Shown one piece after another: positions 1 to 4,882 of a DNA stretch of 7,423 bases (positions within the stretch are counted from its first letter, which is position 1; every line of letters starts with the position of its first letter). The stretch lies in NCBI GenBank assembly GCA_025963955.1, contig JAOPZU010000019.1, positions 1 to 7,423 of the forward strand, in the 5' to 3' direction. The position numbers were made by a program, and so were the translations under genes. The notes under the pieces were generated by a model. It was not told where the DNA came from. It did no database searches and saw nothing but the letters and a program-made list of their open reading frames with translations. The stretch is from Solirubrobacterales bacterium (lineage in GTDB: Bacteria; Actinomycetota; Thermoleophilia; Solirubrobacterales; Solirubrobacteraceae).

Positions 1-267
1 GTCGTCGCCGCGCTCCTGCCCGAGGTGCGCGACGTGCGCCGGGCGGGCGCCGCCGCCCTCGACCTGGCTTGGGCCGCCGCCGGCCGCCTGGACGGCTACT
101 ACGAGTGGGGCGTCAAACCGTGGGACATCTCCGCCGGCGTGCTGCTCTGCGCCGCCTCGGGGCTCGAGGTCCGGTCGCTGGCCGGGGACGACGTGCTGCC
201 GACGGGGGTGCTGGTGGCCGCGCCAGGGATCGCGGCGGACCTGCTGGGGCGGGTGGAGGGGAGCTGA
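1..267 (+). CDS. Inositol monophosphatase family protein, C-terminal fragment (5' end outside window)
   Basis: Frame 1 is open from the window edge to TGA at 265-267, giving the last 88 residues of a protein whose family usually has about 260. Known family: Mg2+-dependent phosphatases that hydrolyse inositol phosphates, histidinol phosphate, PAP or fructose-1,6-bisphosphate, all sharing one fold. Seen here: an RRAGAAALDLAW-type segment (residues 13-24), then GYYEWGVKPWDISAG (32-46). The WDxxAG core is the family's second signature, and Asp42 of the fragment corresponds to the metal-binding Asp that also positions the catalytic water. The residues after WDISAG (GLEVRSLAGDD) fit the usual C-terminal strand. 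The metal-binding motifs of the N-terminal half lie outside the window, so the substrate cannot be assigned. GTG codons near the left edge are internal, because the conserved family sequence extends upstream of them. The next gene downstream is a tRNA, so this is probably the end of its transcription unit. Confidence 0.88.
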   Translation, partial: VVAALLPEVRDVRRAGAAALDLAWAAAGRLDGYYEWGVKPWDISAGVLLCAASGLEVRSLAGDDVLPTGVLVAAPGIAADLLGRVEGS

Positions 268-274
268 CGCTCCC
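259..274 (+). terminator. Short GC hairpin over the IMPase stop codon, possible terminator
   Basis: GGGAGC (259-264) and GCTCCC (269-274) form a perfect 6-bp stem around the tetraloop TGAC, which contains the stop codon. No T-tract follows, so it would be a weak or U-less terminator at best. Assignment is by position only. Confidence 0.3.
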
Positions 275-335
275 GGGCCACGGGGTGAGACGTGTCGGTG
301 GTGTGGACGACCGCGGATCCTCGGCTCACTTCACG

Positions 336-341
336 TAGGCT
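336..341 (+). promoter_or_regulatory. Candidate -10 box of the tRNA at 351
   Basis: TAGGCT matches the actinobacterial TANNNT pattern and lies 9 bases before the mature 5' end of the tRNA. That would give a primary transcript with only a few extra 5' bases. No convincing -35 element is visible. Confidence 0.3.
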
Positions 342-350
342 TTGCTCCAC

Positions 351-423
351 GCCCGGATAGCCCAACGGCAGAGGCAATCGACTCAAAATCGATTCAGTGC
401 GGGTTCGAATCCCGCTCCGGGTA
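351..423 (+). tRNA. Class I tRNA with anticodon CAA (formally tRNA-Leu)
   Basis: A full cloverleaf can be drawn. Acceptor stem GCCCGGA (351-357) pairs with TCCGGGT (416-422), with a G-U wobble at pair 1-72, and A423 is the discriminator. The D-arm has a 3-bp stem GCC (360-362)/GGC (373-375) and a GG in the loop. Anticodon stem ATCGA/TCGAT (377-381/389-393) encloses loop CTCAAAA, so the anticodon is CAA (384-386), which reads UUG. The variable loop has only five bases (394-398). T-arm is GCGGG-TTCGAAT-CCCGC (399-415). CCA is not encoded. Bacterial tRNA-Leu is normally class II with a long variable arm, as in the Leu(UAG) gene at 989. This gene instead has a class I body whose 3-bp D-stem resembles tRNA-Gln. 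Either it is an unusual leucine tRNA or its charging differs from what the anticodon suggests. That it is a tRNA gene is strongly supported; the amino acid is not. Confidence 0.9.
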
Positions 424-443
424 CTCCGGCGGCGCCGAGCTGC

Positions 444-926
444 CTAGCTCCCCGCGACCGCGCGCGTCGTCCCGTCCGACAGGCGCTCCACCTCGATGTT
501 CCAGGCCTGCGCGAAACCGCGCATGGCGAAGGCGATGAGGAGGATCTGGACGGGGACGATGACGGCGGTGAGGGTGCCGAGGAGGTCGGCGCTCAGCGAC
601 GGGTCGGTGTAGCCGGAGGCGTTGCGGTCGAACCAGCCCGGGACCGAGACGGCGGCGAAGATGCCGAGGATCATCGCCAGGGCGGCGGAGACCGGCAGGA
701 CGCCGCGGTTCCAGCGGGCCACGTAGAACGCGATGAGCACGTAGATCGCGGCGAAGAAGAGCGACACGGGCTGCGCGCCGGCGGTGGCGTCCCAGCCCCC
801 GACCGTGACGACGATCACGAGCGTTGCGGACGCCAGCAGGAGCAGGATCACGACGAGCTTCGTGAGCTTGCTCCCCGGCTTGTCGCGGTTCGGGTGTTCA
901 ATGACGACGTCTTTGTCAGCGGCCAT
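444..926 (-). CDS. Small four-helix integral membrane protein, unknown function
   Basis: Encodes 160 residues from ATG at 926. The frame stays open upstream into the tRNA-Leu at 989, so the upstream extension is not coding. After a charged N-terminus (residues 1-20, with KDVVIEHPNRDKPGSK) there are four hydrophobic stretches at about 22-43, 53-70, 76-96 and 113-135. The longest loop (about 97-112, GWFDRNASGYTDPS) lies between helices 3 and 4, and the hydrophilic C-terminus includes NIEVERL. No catalytic or transport motif is recognisable. The gene has no Shine-Dalgarno site, but TATGGT (936-941 on this strand) sits 9 bases before the ATG, which suggests an almost leaderless message. It converges on the tRNA at 351-423 with a 20-base gap and diverges from tRNA-Leu(UAG). 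Nothing in the sequence links it functionally to the tRNAs. I do not recognise the family. Confidence 0.82.
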   Translation of the reverse strand: MAADKDVVIEHPNRDKPGSKLTKLVVILLLLASATLVIVVTVGGWDATAGAQPVSLFFAAIYVLIAFYVARWNRGVLPVSAALAMILGIFAAVSVPGWFDRNASGYTDPSLSADLLGTLTAVIVPVQILLIAFAMRGFAQAWNIEVERLSDGTTRAVAGS

Positions 927-935
927 GGCGCCACG

Positions 936-945
936 ACCATACAAT
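936..945. promoter_or_regulatory. Overlapping divergent -10 boxes (membrane gene, - ; tRNA-Leu, +)
   Basis: On the + strand TACAAT (940-945) is one base from the consensus -10 and would start transcription near 952 toward tRNA-Leu(UAG), leaving a leader of about 37 bases. On the - strand TATGGT (941 down to 936) would start near 929 toward the membrane gene at 926. The two hexamers share bases 940-941, so polymerase binding should be mutually exclusive. A TTGTCA at 913-918 (+) resembles a -35 box, but the 21-base spacer is too long to be convincing. Confidence 0.42.
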
Positions 946-960
946 CCGCGCCAGCGCCGT

Positions 961-986
961 GCACCACCTTTGGTGGCGCGGCCACC
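961..986 (+). other. Two mutually exclusive hairpins in the tRNA-Leu leader
   Basis: CCACC (964-968) pairs with GGTGG (972-976) across a TTT loop. The same GGTGG, extended to GGTGGC (972-977), pairs equally well with GCCACC (981-986) across a GCG loop. Only one hairpin can form at a time. The second ends two bases before the mature tRNA 5' end, so it could affect 5' processing or act as an upstream terminator-like element. No function is known. Confidence 0.45.
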
Positions 987-988
987 GA

Positions 989-1072
989 GCGGGCGTGGCG
1001 GAACTGGTAGACGCGCGAGGTTTAGGTCCTCGTGCTCGAAAGAGCGTGGGGGTTCGAGTCCCTCCGCCCGCA
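989..1072 (+). tRNA. tRNA-Leu(UAG), class II
   Basis: Standard leucine tRNA. Acceptor GCGGGCG (989-995) pairs fully with CGCCCGC (1065-1071), and A1072 is the expected Leu discriminator. The D-loop contains CTGGTAGA. Anticodon stem CGAGG/CCTCG (1016-1020/1028-1032) encloses TTTAGGT, giving anticodon TAG (1023-1025), which reads CUA and probably other CUN codons. The long variable arm has a GCTC-GAAA-GAGC hairpin (1034-1045). T-arm is GGGGG-TTCGAGT-CCCTC (1048-1064) with one G-U pair. CCA is not encoded (next bases TCG). Nothing is unusual about its structure, which makes it a useful contrast to the CAA tRNA at 351. Confidence 0.97.
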
Positions 1073-1120
1073 TCGGAACAGGACCGTCGCCGGGCGCGGG
1101 CGGCGCGCCGTCGGCTCAGG

Positions 1121-1192
1121 CGGGGGAACCGGGATTCGAACCCGGATTCACGGTTTTGGAGACCGCGCGCATAGCCATTAACTCATTCCCCC
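1121..1192 (-). tRNA. tRNA-Trp(CCA)-like gene with a degenerate D-arm
   Basis: Read on the minus strand, acceptor GGGGGAA (1192-1186) pairs perfectly with TTCCCCC (1128-1122). G1121 is the discriminator expected for Trp. The anticodon arm is GCGGT-CTCCAAA-ACCGT (1166-1150), with anticodon CCA at 1159-1157 and a G-U closing pair. The T-arm CCGGG-TTCGAAT-CCCGG (1145-1129) is perfect, and the variable loop is four bases. The D-arm is abnormal: the would-be stem AGTT (1183-1180)/TGCG (1171-1168) makes only one Watson-Crick and one wobble pair, though the loop keeps GG (1176-1175). GC bases on either side extend the acceptor helix by two further pairs. CCA is not encoded (next bases CCT). The intact acceptor, anticodon and T-arms argue against random decay. 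It could be a divergent functional tRNA, a second copy of Trp, or a pseudogene. I am fairly sure it is tRNA-derived, less sure it works in translation. Confidence 0.68.
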
Positions 1193-1205
1193 GCGGGCGG
1201 CAGCG

Positions 1206-1211
1206 AGCTTA
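1206..1211 (-). promoter_or_regulatory. Candidate -10 box of the tRNA-Trp-like gene
   Basis: TAAGCT on the minus strand fits TANNNT and ends 13 bases upstream of the mature tRNA 5' end at 1192. This would place the transcription start about 6-7 bases before the tRNA. No clear -35 is seen, because the upstream bases are taken up by a GC-rich hairpin. Confidence 0.3.
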
Positions 1212-1222
1212 GCGGTCCGTAC

Positions 1223-1247
1223 CGGTCCCGCGCGTCGCGCCGGGCCG
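1223..1247 (-). terminator. Strong GC hairpin between the foldase gene and the tRNA-Trp-like gene
   Basis: Bases 1223-1233 pair with 1237-1247 around a GTC triloop, with 10 of 11 positions paired (one C-C mismatch, one G-T). An outer alternative pairs AGCGG (1211-1215) with CCGCT (1245-1249). It lies about 45 bases past the foldase stop codon and has no T-tract, as is common for actinobacterial terminators. It probably separates the foldase message from the tRNA. Confidence 0.42.
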
Positions 1248-1291
1248 CTCGTCAGGTCTGCCGTACTTCAGGGCGCGGAACAGCGCCGACG

Positions 1292-2332
1292 TCAGGACTT
1301 CGTGCCGCAGTAGTCGCTCGTACCGACGGACACCGCGCAGGTCGTCTTCGGCTTCCAGCGCTTGCGCAGCTGGGTGAGGAACGACGTCGTCGCGGCGTTC
1401 TGCGCGGTGGCGGTGAGGTCCGCCTTGATCGTCGGCGAGGCCTGCGCGAGCGTCTGCGTCGCCAGCGGGGTGCTCGACTTCACGCGGAAGACGAGGTAGG
1501 CGTCGCTGATCTTCAGCGGGCCTTGGAGCCCGCCGACGGGCGCGGCGAAGATCGGGCTCTCCACGTCCGCCTCGGTCGTGCCCGGCTTGATGTTGTCGAG
1601 CTTCCCGCCCGCCTGGGTCAGCGTCGAGTTCGTCGAGTACTGCGTGTTGACCTCGGCGAAGGTCTTGCCCGCCTTCAACGCGGCGAGGGCGGCGTCGGCG
1701 TCCGCCTTCGTGCCGGTGATCAGCGCCTCGACGTTCCGCTGCGTCGGCGTCGCCCAGCGGCCGGGGTCCTTGTCGTAGGCCGCCTTGATCTGGGCGGCCG
1801 TCGGCGCCGGGAGCGCCTTGACGATCTTCTCCTGCAGCCGCTGCGCCAGGAGCGAGACGCGCTGCTGGAACTGGACGTCGGCAGCGGTGGTGCCGAGCTG
1901 CTTGAGGAGCGCCGCCTGCGTGACCTTGGCCTGCGTCGCCGCCTGCTTGAGGTAGGTGTCGGCGGCCGTCTTCGCCTCGGCCGGCGTGACGACGACGTCC
2001 TGGCGGTCGGCCTCGGCGACGATCCACGCGGAGCCGGCGAGCAGCTCGAAGGCGGCCTTGCGGGCCTCGGCGGCCGTCGGCTTCGTCGTCGCCGTGGACG
2101 CGGCGGTGTAGACCCCCTGCCAGTGCGCGAGCTGCGTGCGCGTGATGGGCGTGTCGCCGACCTTGGCGACCGCGTCTGCCGGCAGCTTGCCCGAGGAGCC
2201 CTTGCCGCCCCCGCCGAGCAGCAGCAGCGCGGCGATCACGGCCACCACCGCGACTCCTATTCCACCCGCCACCGGGGGATGCTGACGCAACCACCAGTAG
2301 ACGCGGTCGGCCCCGTCGATCAACCCGTTCAT
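1292..2332 (-). CDS. Membrane-anchored SurA/PrsA-like foldase (parvulin-type peptidyl-prolyl isomerase family)
   Basis: Encodes 346 residues from ATG 2332. A cytoplasmic N-terminus (MNGLIDGADRVYWWLRQHPP) is followed by one membrane helix at about 24-40, a Gly/Ser linker, and an extracytoplasmic body. Residues 50-185 are the helical SurA-type N-terminal chaperone region (VAKVGDTPITRTQL, KAAFELLAGSAWI). Residues 198-285 align with a parvulin domain: LKAGKTFAEVNTQYST, GGKLDNIKPG, SPIFAAPVGGLQGPLK. A Cys pair near the end (C332, C342) may form a disulfide. Known role: folding of secreted proteins outside the membrane. Odd: the usual first-strand His of parvulins (sHIL) is replaced by VEALIT, and the second (GYHI) by DAYLVF, so isomerase activity is doubtful and a holdase role is more likely. 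Start choice: TAGTGT (2346-2341) suits a near-leaderless ATG at 2332. A GTG at 2344 adds four residues and cannot be excluded; neither start has a good Shine-Dalgarno site. Confidence 0.88.
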   Translation of the reverse strand: MNGLIDGADRVYWWLRQHPPVAGGIGVAVVAVIAALLLLGGGGKGSSGKLPADAVAKVGDTPITRTQLAHWQGVYTAASTATTKPTAAEARKAAFELLAGSAWIVAEADRQDVVVTPAEAKTAADTYLKQAATQAKVTQAALLKQLGTTAADVQFQQRVSLLAQRLQEKIVKALPAPTAAQIKAAYDKDPGRWATPTQRNVEALITGTKADADAALAALKAGKTFAEVNTQYSTNSTLTQAGGKLDNIKPGTTEADVESPIFAAPVGGLQGPLKISDAYLVFRVKSSTPLATQTLAQASPTIKADLTATAQNAATTSFLTQLRKRWKPKTTCAVSVGTSDYCGTKS

Positions 2333-2388
2333 CGCTTCAGACACTAGACACCGCGTCGGGGAAATGCGGAAGACCCCGCGGGGGCCGA

Positions 2389-3378
2389 TCAGGCGGCGGC
2401 GGCCAGAGCGGCCTGCACGGGCGCCGCGGGGCGTCCGGCCGAAGGCAGGTCGACGCCATCCAGCAGTGCCGCGATGCGCGCGCCCACCCCGTCGCGCGCC
2501 GCCTCGAGCACCGCGCGGGAGCGCCCGCGGTCCATCGGGTTCAGGCCCATGGCGCGCAGTTCGGCCGCCTCGGGCTCGACGGTGACCACGCGCGTGCCGG
2601 CGGCCCGCAGCGTGGCGGCCTCGCGCCCGAGTTGCCAGGCGGTGGCGCGTCGCGCGGCGCCGAAGAGCGTCGCGTCGGCGGCGGACCCGCGGGCGCGGGA
2701 GGCGAAGGGGGAGAGGCAGAGGACGAGATCGCAGTCCAGGCCCGCGACCTGGTCAAGGTGCGCGAACGATGCGATGCCGCCGTCGACGTAGTCCCGGCCG
2801 TCGATGCGCACGGGGCGGTAGTAGCCCGGCACCGCACAGGAGGCGACGACCGCGTCCGCGAGCGAGGCCGGCGGTGCGTCCGCCGCGCCGAAGCTCACCC
2901 TGCGGCCGGTCCGGAAGTCGCAGGCGTGCAGCAGCAGCGTCTGGTCGGCGGGCCACCCGCCCGCAGCCGCCGCGTGCGTGAGGCCGCGGATCTCGTCGCC
3001 CGAGCGCAGCCCCCGCGGCAGGAAACCCACCAGCGAGCTGATCCGCGCGCGGGGGTCAGCGCTCAGCAGGCCGCTGAGGCCGAGCGCGATCGAGCCGGGC
3101 CACGCCGGACCGGGGCGGCTCCGGGCGCGCGGGTCCGCGGTGGCCCGCGCGATGGCGGCGTCGAGGAAGACCGGGTCCTCCGCCATCCGGAGCAGGTCCT
3201 CCGCCGGGACTCCGGCGACGGTGACCGTGGCGGCCACCGCGCCGGCCGACGTGCCCGTGAGCACGTGGGCGCCGGCCGGATCCCATCCGGTCTGCTCATG
3301 CACCGCTTCCAGGGCGCCGAGCAGCCAGGCGATCCCGGTGATGCCCCCTGCGCCCAGCACCACTGCGACCCTCGTCAT
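2389..3378 (-). CDS. Patatin-like phospholipase family protein
   Basis: Encodes 329 residues from ATG 3378. Known family: lipid acyl hydrolases with a Ser-Asp catalytic dyad. All signatures are visible: oxyanion-hole glycine loop GAGGITG (9-15), nucleophile elbow GTSAG (42-46, Ser44), the ASCAVPGYYRPV segment (179-190) and the dyad motif DGG (199-201, Asp199). There is no signal peptide and no membrane helix, so the protein is probably cytosolic or peripherally membrane bound, acting on phospholipid or other acyl esters; the exact substrate cannot be read. The middle (about 80-130) is Pro/Arg-rich and probably forms the lid. The C-terminal stretch ends in an Ala-rich tail. It runs in the same direction as the foldase, which starts 56 bases after its stop. 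TATGTC (3389-3384) ends 5 bases before the ATG and there is no Shine-Dalgarno site, consistent with a leaderless message of its own. Confidence 0.92.
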   Translation of the reverse strand: MTRVAVVLGAGGITGIAWLLGALEAVHEQTGWDPAGAHVLTGTSAGAVAATVTVAGVPAEDLLRMAEDPVFLDAAIARATADPRARSRPGPAWPGSIALGLSGLLSADPRARISSLVGFLPRGLRSGDEIRGLTHAAAAGGWPADQTLLLHACDFRTGRRVSFGAADAPPASLADAVVASCAVPGYYRPVRIDGRDYVDGGIASFAHLDQVAGLDCDLVLCLSPFASRARGSAADATLFGAARRATAWQLGREAATLRAAGTRVVTVEPEAAELRAMGLNPMDRGRSRAVLEAARDGVGARIAALLDGVDLPSAGRPAAPVQAALAAAA

Positions 3379-3445
3379 GTCAGGACATAGGCCGCCCGGC
3401 CGCCCGCGTTACCCGGGGGCGCGCCAGGACGGTGCCGGAGAGGCC

Positions 3446-3841
3446 TCAGTCGGGCAGCAGGATCGCCACGGCGGCCCGGCGCCGGCGGCGACGGCGGCGC
3501 AGGAGCAGCAGCAGCAGGACGGCCGCGGCTCCACCGACGGCTGCGGGGTTCTGACGCGCGACATCGGCCGCCTCTTGCGGGGAGGACGGCGCGGCGGCCT
3601 TCGCGGCCGCGGCCTTCTCGGCGGCGAGCTCCTTCGCCTCGGCCGCCTTCGCCGCCAGGGTCTCCTTCGTCTCGTCGACCTTCTCGCCCGCGCGGGCCTT
3701 CACGTCCGCCTTGGCGGCGAGCGCCTCGACGGTCTCCGCGAGCTCCTCGCGGGTCTCGCGGATCTGCGCCTCGGCCTCTGCGACCGGATCGGCGGCAGCG
3801 TCGTCGGGGCTCTTGCCCGCGTACTGCTCGGAGTCGCTCAT
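3446..3841 (-). CDS. DUF3618-type protein: Ala/Glu/Lys coiled coil with C-terminal membrane helix and poly-Arg
   Basis: Encodes 131 residues. Residues 23-50 (EAEAQIRETREELAETVEAL, then AAKADVKAR) match the DUF3618 core, which is typically found beside holin-like genes in actinobacteria; its function is unknown. Residues 50-85 form an Ala/Lys/Glu-rich, probably helical or coiled-coil rod. After a short break (PSSPQEAADVARQNP) a short hydrophobic segment (100-114) ends in six leucines and is followed at once by eight arginines (115-122) and AAVAILLPD. This suggests a tail-anchored protein with a strongly positive cytoplasmic stop. A near-perfect Shine-Dalgarno AAGGAGG (3858-3852) lies 10 bases before the ATG. 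The ATG overlaps the stop of the upstream holin-like gene as ATGA, so the two are almost certainly translated together. Confidence 0.85.
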   Translation of the reverse strand: MSDSEQYAGKSPDDAAADPVAEAEAQIRETREELAETVEALAAKADVKARAGEKVDETKETLAAKAAEAKELAAEKAAAAKAAAPSSPQEAADVARQNPAAVGGAAAVLLLLLLRRRRRRRRAAVAILLPD

Positions 3842-4233
3842 CGGTGGGCCGCCTCCTTGACGGTGTCGAGGTCCGCGCGGGTGCTCTGCACCGCGTGGTC
3901 GGGGACGGGCGGACCCGCCTGCTTGACCTCCTTCTTGCCGAGCAGCGCGGCCACGCCGGCGACCACGAACAGGACGACCGCCACGATCAGCGCTGCGAGC
4001 CACCCGTCGAGCGCCGTCGCCAGGGCGAGGATCGCGGCCGCGACGAGGGCGCCGCCGCCGTAGAGCGCCACGACTCCCGCGGCGCCGAAGAGCCCGGCGC
4101 CCACGCCGACCCTCTTGCCCTTCTGCTGGAGCTCGAGCTGCGCGAGCCGCAGCTCCTGTCGCACGAGCGCAGTGGTCTGCTCGGAAAGGTCGGTCAGCAG
4201 CTGGGCGGTCGAACGGTCTGCGGTGGTGCTCAT
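3838..4233 (-). CDS. Holin superfamily III / YqjE-like membrane protein (Phage_holin_3_6 type)
   Basis: Encodes 131 residues from ATG 4233, with GGAG about 11 bases upstream. A TTG at 4266 would add 11 residues but is less likely. The amphipathic N-terminus with QTTALVRQELRLAQLELQQK (19-38) is the hallmark of this actinobacterial family. Two membrane helices follow (about 45-73, FGAAGVVALYGGGALVAAAILAL in part, and 77-98), then KKEVKQAGPPVPDHAVQSTRADLDTVKEA at the end. Despite the name, chromosomal members are not lysis proteins; they are small envelope proteins of unknown function, often beside DUF3618 genes, as here. The stop overlaps the DUF3618 start (ATGA). The TetR gene ends 60 bases upstream on the same strand, so read-through from the regulator promoter is possible, but an 8-bp hairpin lies between them. 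Confidence 0.87.
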   Translation of the reverse strand: MSTTADRSTAQLLTDLSEQTTALVRQELRLAQLELQQKGKRVGVGAGLFGAAGVVALYGGGALVAAAILALATALDGWLAALIVAVVLFVVAGVAALLGKKEVKQAGPPVPDHAVQSTRADLDTVKEAAHR

Positions 4234-4256
4234 GGGTGCGTTTTCTCCGGGGGGCT

Positions 4257-4287
4257 CGCCCGGCAAACGCGGAGCCGGAGCCGGGCG
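4257..4287 (-). terminator. GC hairpin between the TetR gene and the holin-like gene
   Basis: CGCCCGGC (4257-4264) and GCCGGGCG (4280-4287) form a perfect 8-bp stem with a 15-base loop just after the TetR stop codon. No T-tract follows. It could terminate or attenuate the TetR message before the holin-like/DUF3618 pair. Function is inferred from position. Confidence 0.35.
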
Positions 4288-4293
4288 GGGCCC

Positions 4294-4854
4294 TCAGCCC
4301 AGCAGTCGTGGGACGAGGCCGCGGGCCCACGCGGGGCTGCCGGGCTGCTCACCGAAGATCGCGCGGTAGTACAGCGGGCCGAGCAGGGCGTCGGCCGCCT
4401 GCTCGCGGTCCGGGACGTCCGTCTCCCCGGCGCAGCGGGCCCGCTCGAGCATCGCCTCGAGCTGCTCGTGGCGGTCGGCGACGCAGGCGGAGCCGCCCTC
4501 CACGCCCGCCGCGCCGATGGCGGCCCGCATGATCGCCAGCGTCTTGGGGTCCCGCAGATCGGTGGCGACGCCGGCGGCCCACTGCTCCAGGTCACCGCGG
4601 AGCGACCCGGTGTCCGGGACGACGAGTCCGCCGCTGAAGCGGCTGCTCGCGACGTCGGCGAGCAGCTCGCCGAGCGTGCCCCACCGGCGGTACACCGTCG
4701 TCGGATGGACGCCCGCGCCCGCTGCGATGAGCGGGATCGTGAGCGCGTCGGCGGGACCGCCGGCCAGAAGCTCCTGCGCCGCGCGGTGTACGGCGGCACG
4801 GACACGGGCAGAACGTCCTCCGGGGCGGGTCTGGGTCGGCGCTTCGAGGGTCAT
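4294..4854 (-). CDS. TetR/AcrR-family transcriptional regulator
   Basis: Encodes 186 residues from ATG 4854 (189 from ATG 4863). The N-terminal domain shows the TetR pattern: RSARVRAAVHRAAQELLAGG (helix 1), then the helix-turn-helix LTIPLIAAGAGVHPTTVYRRWG (about residues 38-59) ending in the typical TVYRRW recognition helix. The C-terminal ligand-binding part (RFSGGLVVPDTGSLRGDLEQW onward, DREQAADALLGPLYYRAIFGE) resembles TetR C-terminal domains of the type that binds hydrophobic compounds. It diverges from an MFS exporter, and two operator-like palindromes lie in the gap, so it most likely represses both genes and is released by a substrate of the exporter. Start choice: GATAAT (4867-4862) is a strong -10 that overlaps the upper ATG. 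Transcription would then begin at about 4854-4855, so the lower ATG would be leaderless and the upper one would not be transcribed. Confidence 0.93.
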   Translation of the reverse strand: MTLEAPTQTRPGGRSARVRAAVHRAAQELLAGGPADALTIPLIAAGAGVHPTTVYRRWGTLGELLADVASSRFSGGLVVPDTGSLRGDLEQWAAGVATDLRDPKTLAIMRAAIGAAGVEGGSACVADRHEQLEAMLERARCAGETDVPDREQAADALLGPLYYRAIFGEQPGSPAWARGLVPRLLG

Positions 4855-4861
4855 CCCGTCC

Positions 4862-4867
4862 ATTATC
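4862..4867 (-). promoter_or_regulatory. -10 box of the TetR gene
   Basis: GATAAT on the minus strand differs from consensus only at its first base and ends 7 bases before ATG 4854. The expected transcription start falls on or next to that ATG. The weak GTAGCA (4890-4885) at 17 bases is the only -35 candidate. Operator 1 (4867-4882) lies between the two, so repressor binding would block polymerase. Confidence 0.5.
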
Positions 4868-4882
4868 GCATCGATTGATGCG
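4867..4882. promoter_or_regulatory. Putative TetR operator 1
   Basis: CGCATCGATTGATGCG is a 16-bp palindrome with one mismatched pair. It touches the TetR -10 box and covers the -35-like TTGATG (4875-4880) of the MFS promoter. It matches operator 2 at 13 of 16 positions in the same orientation. Length and symmetry suit a TetR dimer; that this regulator binds it is inferred. Confidence 0.62.

Noticed and set aside
351..423. tRNA as an attachment site for an integrated element
   Set aside because: No integrase, no repeated tRNA 3' end and no phage-like genes are visible. The holin-like protein belongs to a chromosomal family.
342..1010. Long + strand open frame of 222 codons
   Set aside because: It runs through the tRNA at 351-423 and antisense to the membrane gene, and its translation is low-complexity Arg/Asp/Gly/Glu. 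It is a GC-rich shadow.
927..1073. N-terminal extension of the membrane gene up to 1073
   Set aside because: It would translate the antisense of tRNA-Leu. The ATG at 926 with a nearby -10 box is a better start.
1121..1192. Selenocysteine tRNA, suggested by the extended acceptor helix
   Set aside because: The anticodon is CCA, not TCA, and there is no long variable arm.
1209..2294. Minus-strand frame of 361 codons over the foldase
   Set aside because: It is Arg/Gly/Ala-rich with no motif, in another frame of a clear foldase gene.
2375..2384. CCCCGCGGGG palindrome between the patatin and foldase genes
   Set aside because: It has no loop and no T-tract, and is expected by chance at this GC content.
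2632..3390. Plus-strand frame of 252 codons antisense to patatin
   Set aside because: The opposite strand carries all patatin motifs, and this translation is featureless.
3401..3421. CGCCC/GGGCG hairpin between the DUF3618 and patatin genes
   Set aside because: Only five pairs with an 11-base loop, too weak to call a terminator in such GC-rich DNA.
3838..4233. Phage lysis holin
   Set aside because: The sequence matches the chromosomal actinobacterial holin-superfamily-III/YqjE type next to DUF3618, with no endolysin or phage structural genes nearby.
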